Part shown: positions 13,478-14,068 of the stretch, in pieces
Position numbering within the stretch: the stretch's first letter is position 1
How the letters are laid out: the number at the start of each line of letters is the position of its first letter
NCBI GenBank assembly: GCA_018302185.1
Contig: JAGVZX010000024.1
Location: forward strand, 1-14,068
DNA: 14,068 nucleotides
Direction of reading: 5' to 3'
DNA from: Candidatus Woesearchaeota archaeon
GTDB taxonomy: Archaea > Nanobdellota > Nanobdellia > Woesearchaeales > UBA10200
Made by a program: the position numbers and the translations under genes
The notes under the pieces: generated by a model
What the model saw: the letters and a program-made list of their open reading frames with translations, nothing else
The model's database searches: none
What the model was told of the DNA's origin: nothing

Positions 13478-14068
13478 ATGTTCAATCTATTAAAAAAGCA
13501 AAAGATCGTAAGCCTGACAACAGACTTTGGTGTGCAGACACGAGGAATTGGAGTAATGCATGGTACCATCATAAAGCTCTGTCCTGATGCTAAGGTGATT
13601 GACCTGATGCACGGCATCCCTGATTTTGACCTGATTACAGGAGCAAGAGCTCTTGAGACAGTTTACGATCTCCCTATTGGCTGCCATATTTGCGTGATTG
13701 ATCCTGGCGTTGGAACTGAAAGGCGCGGAATAATAATACAGACAACAAGAGGAGATTACTTGATCGGCCCAGATAATGGAGTACTGCTGCCTGCAACTAG
13801 ATTCCTCAATGGAATAAAAAAGATCGTGCAGATAACTAACCAAAAATACATGAACCTTCCTGTTTCTCCAATCTTCCATGGCAGAGACGTATTTGCTCCG
13901 GCAGCTGCACACCTTCTAAAGGGGGTTAATATCAAAAAATTTGGCCCAGAATTAAAAGAGGAAGAATTAATTAAAGCACCTTATGATGAAGCAAGTTTAA
14001 AAGAAGAGTCAAGCAACCTGATTCATGCAACAATTATAGATGTAAACAAATTTGGCAGCTTTCACCTT
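13478..14068 (+). CDS. SAM hydroxide adenosyltransferase (DUF62), 5' part
   Basis: The frame is open for 197 codons from ATG 13478 to the window edge, so only the N-terminal part is seen. It begins with SLTTDFGVQTRGIGVMHG, and VIDLMHGIPDF, VIDPGVGTERRG (residues 73-84), LIGPDNGVLLPA (96-107) and IFHGRDVFAPAAAHLLKG follow. This is the SAM hydroxide adenosyltransferase family, related to fluorinase and chlorinase, which splits S-adenosylmethionine with water or hydroxide to adenosine and methionine. Asp75, Arg82 and His134 have the same spacing as the Asp-Arg-His triad described for this family, so the enzyme is probably active. The C-terminal domain would begin near the window end. The physiological role in archaea is not settled; it may limit SAM or remove side products. 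Confidence 0.93.
   Translation, partial: MFNLLKKQKIVSLTTDFGVQTRGIGVMHGTIIKLCPDAKVIDLMHGIPDFDLITGARALETVYDLPIGCHICVIDPGVGTERRGIIIQTTRGDYLIGPDNGVLLPATRFLNGIKKIVQITNQKYMNLPVSPIFHGRDVFAPAAAHLLKGVNIKKFGPELKEEELIKAPYDEASLKEESSNLIHATIIDVNKFGSFHL

Noticed and set aside
13490..13912. Minus-strand frame of 140 codons at the right end
   Set aside because: It is opposite the adenosyltransferase gene, whose motifs are unmistakable on the plus strand.
1..14068. CRISPR array, tRNA, rRNA or insertion-sequence ends
   Set aside because: No regularly spaced direct repeats, cloverleaf-like sequences, rRNA segments or transposase motifs were seen on either strand.

Overview
The window looks like part of a small-genome, AT-rich archaeon, most likely a DPANN lineage such as Woesearchaeota or Pacearchaeota. 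This lineage call is inference from several signs: a tandem Lrp/AsnC regulator, TATA boxes about 25-30 bases before start codons with no room for a leader, heavy AGA/AGG/ATA codon use, a giant Cys-rich surface protein starting with a pilin-like KRSQ-plus-membrane-helix motif, and an archaeal-type SAM hydroxide adenosyltransferase. No tRNA, rRNA, CRISPR array or transposase is visible.

Left edge (1-1413): the window opens with a 142-base near-perfect palindrome (66 of 71 pairs match) centred on CATATG. Each arm encodes the same peptide start, pointing outwards. The rightward copy continues into a helical domain and then, after a one-base frame slip near 510, a SAM-methyltransferase-like domain that resembles the histidine-methyltransferase (EgtD-like) fold. 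Convergent to it is a 329-residue double Lrp/AsnC regulator (1476-2465, minus).

Centre (2622-8292, plus): a run of four related TPR or TPR-like proteins surrounds a frame-broken asparaginase-family gene. The four TPR proteins share terminal modules: a common N-terminus in two of them and a common C-terminal 'RG-[IM]-LT' tail in three. A 16-base perfect palindrome and a TATA-like box precede the largest TPR gene. A second TATA box at 6791 starts a further set: a YbaK/ProX-type aminoacyl-tRNA deacylase, a DUF4258-DUF2283 pair (toxin-antitoxin-like), and a second, single-domain asparaginase-like protein whose usual GTDT motif reads GTGT.

Right part (8330-14068): a minus-strand regulator has two bacterial Fis/NtrC-type (HTH_8) DNA-binding domains and no AAA+ domain. 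It is divergent from a 1211-residue anchored, cysteine-rich extracellular protein whose promoter holds a 7+7 inverted repeat. A small secreted or membrane-anchored Ig-like protein (minus) and the start of a SAM hydroxide adenosyltransferase gene (plus, running off the end) complete the window.

The least ordinary features are the coding palindrome at the left edge, the two frame-broken genes, the TPR paralogue family intermixed with asparaginase-fold proteins, and the divergent Fis-type regulator/surface-protein pair with its operator-like repeat. No complete defence or other named system can be claimed from sequence alone.
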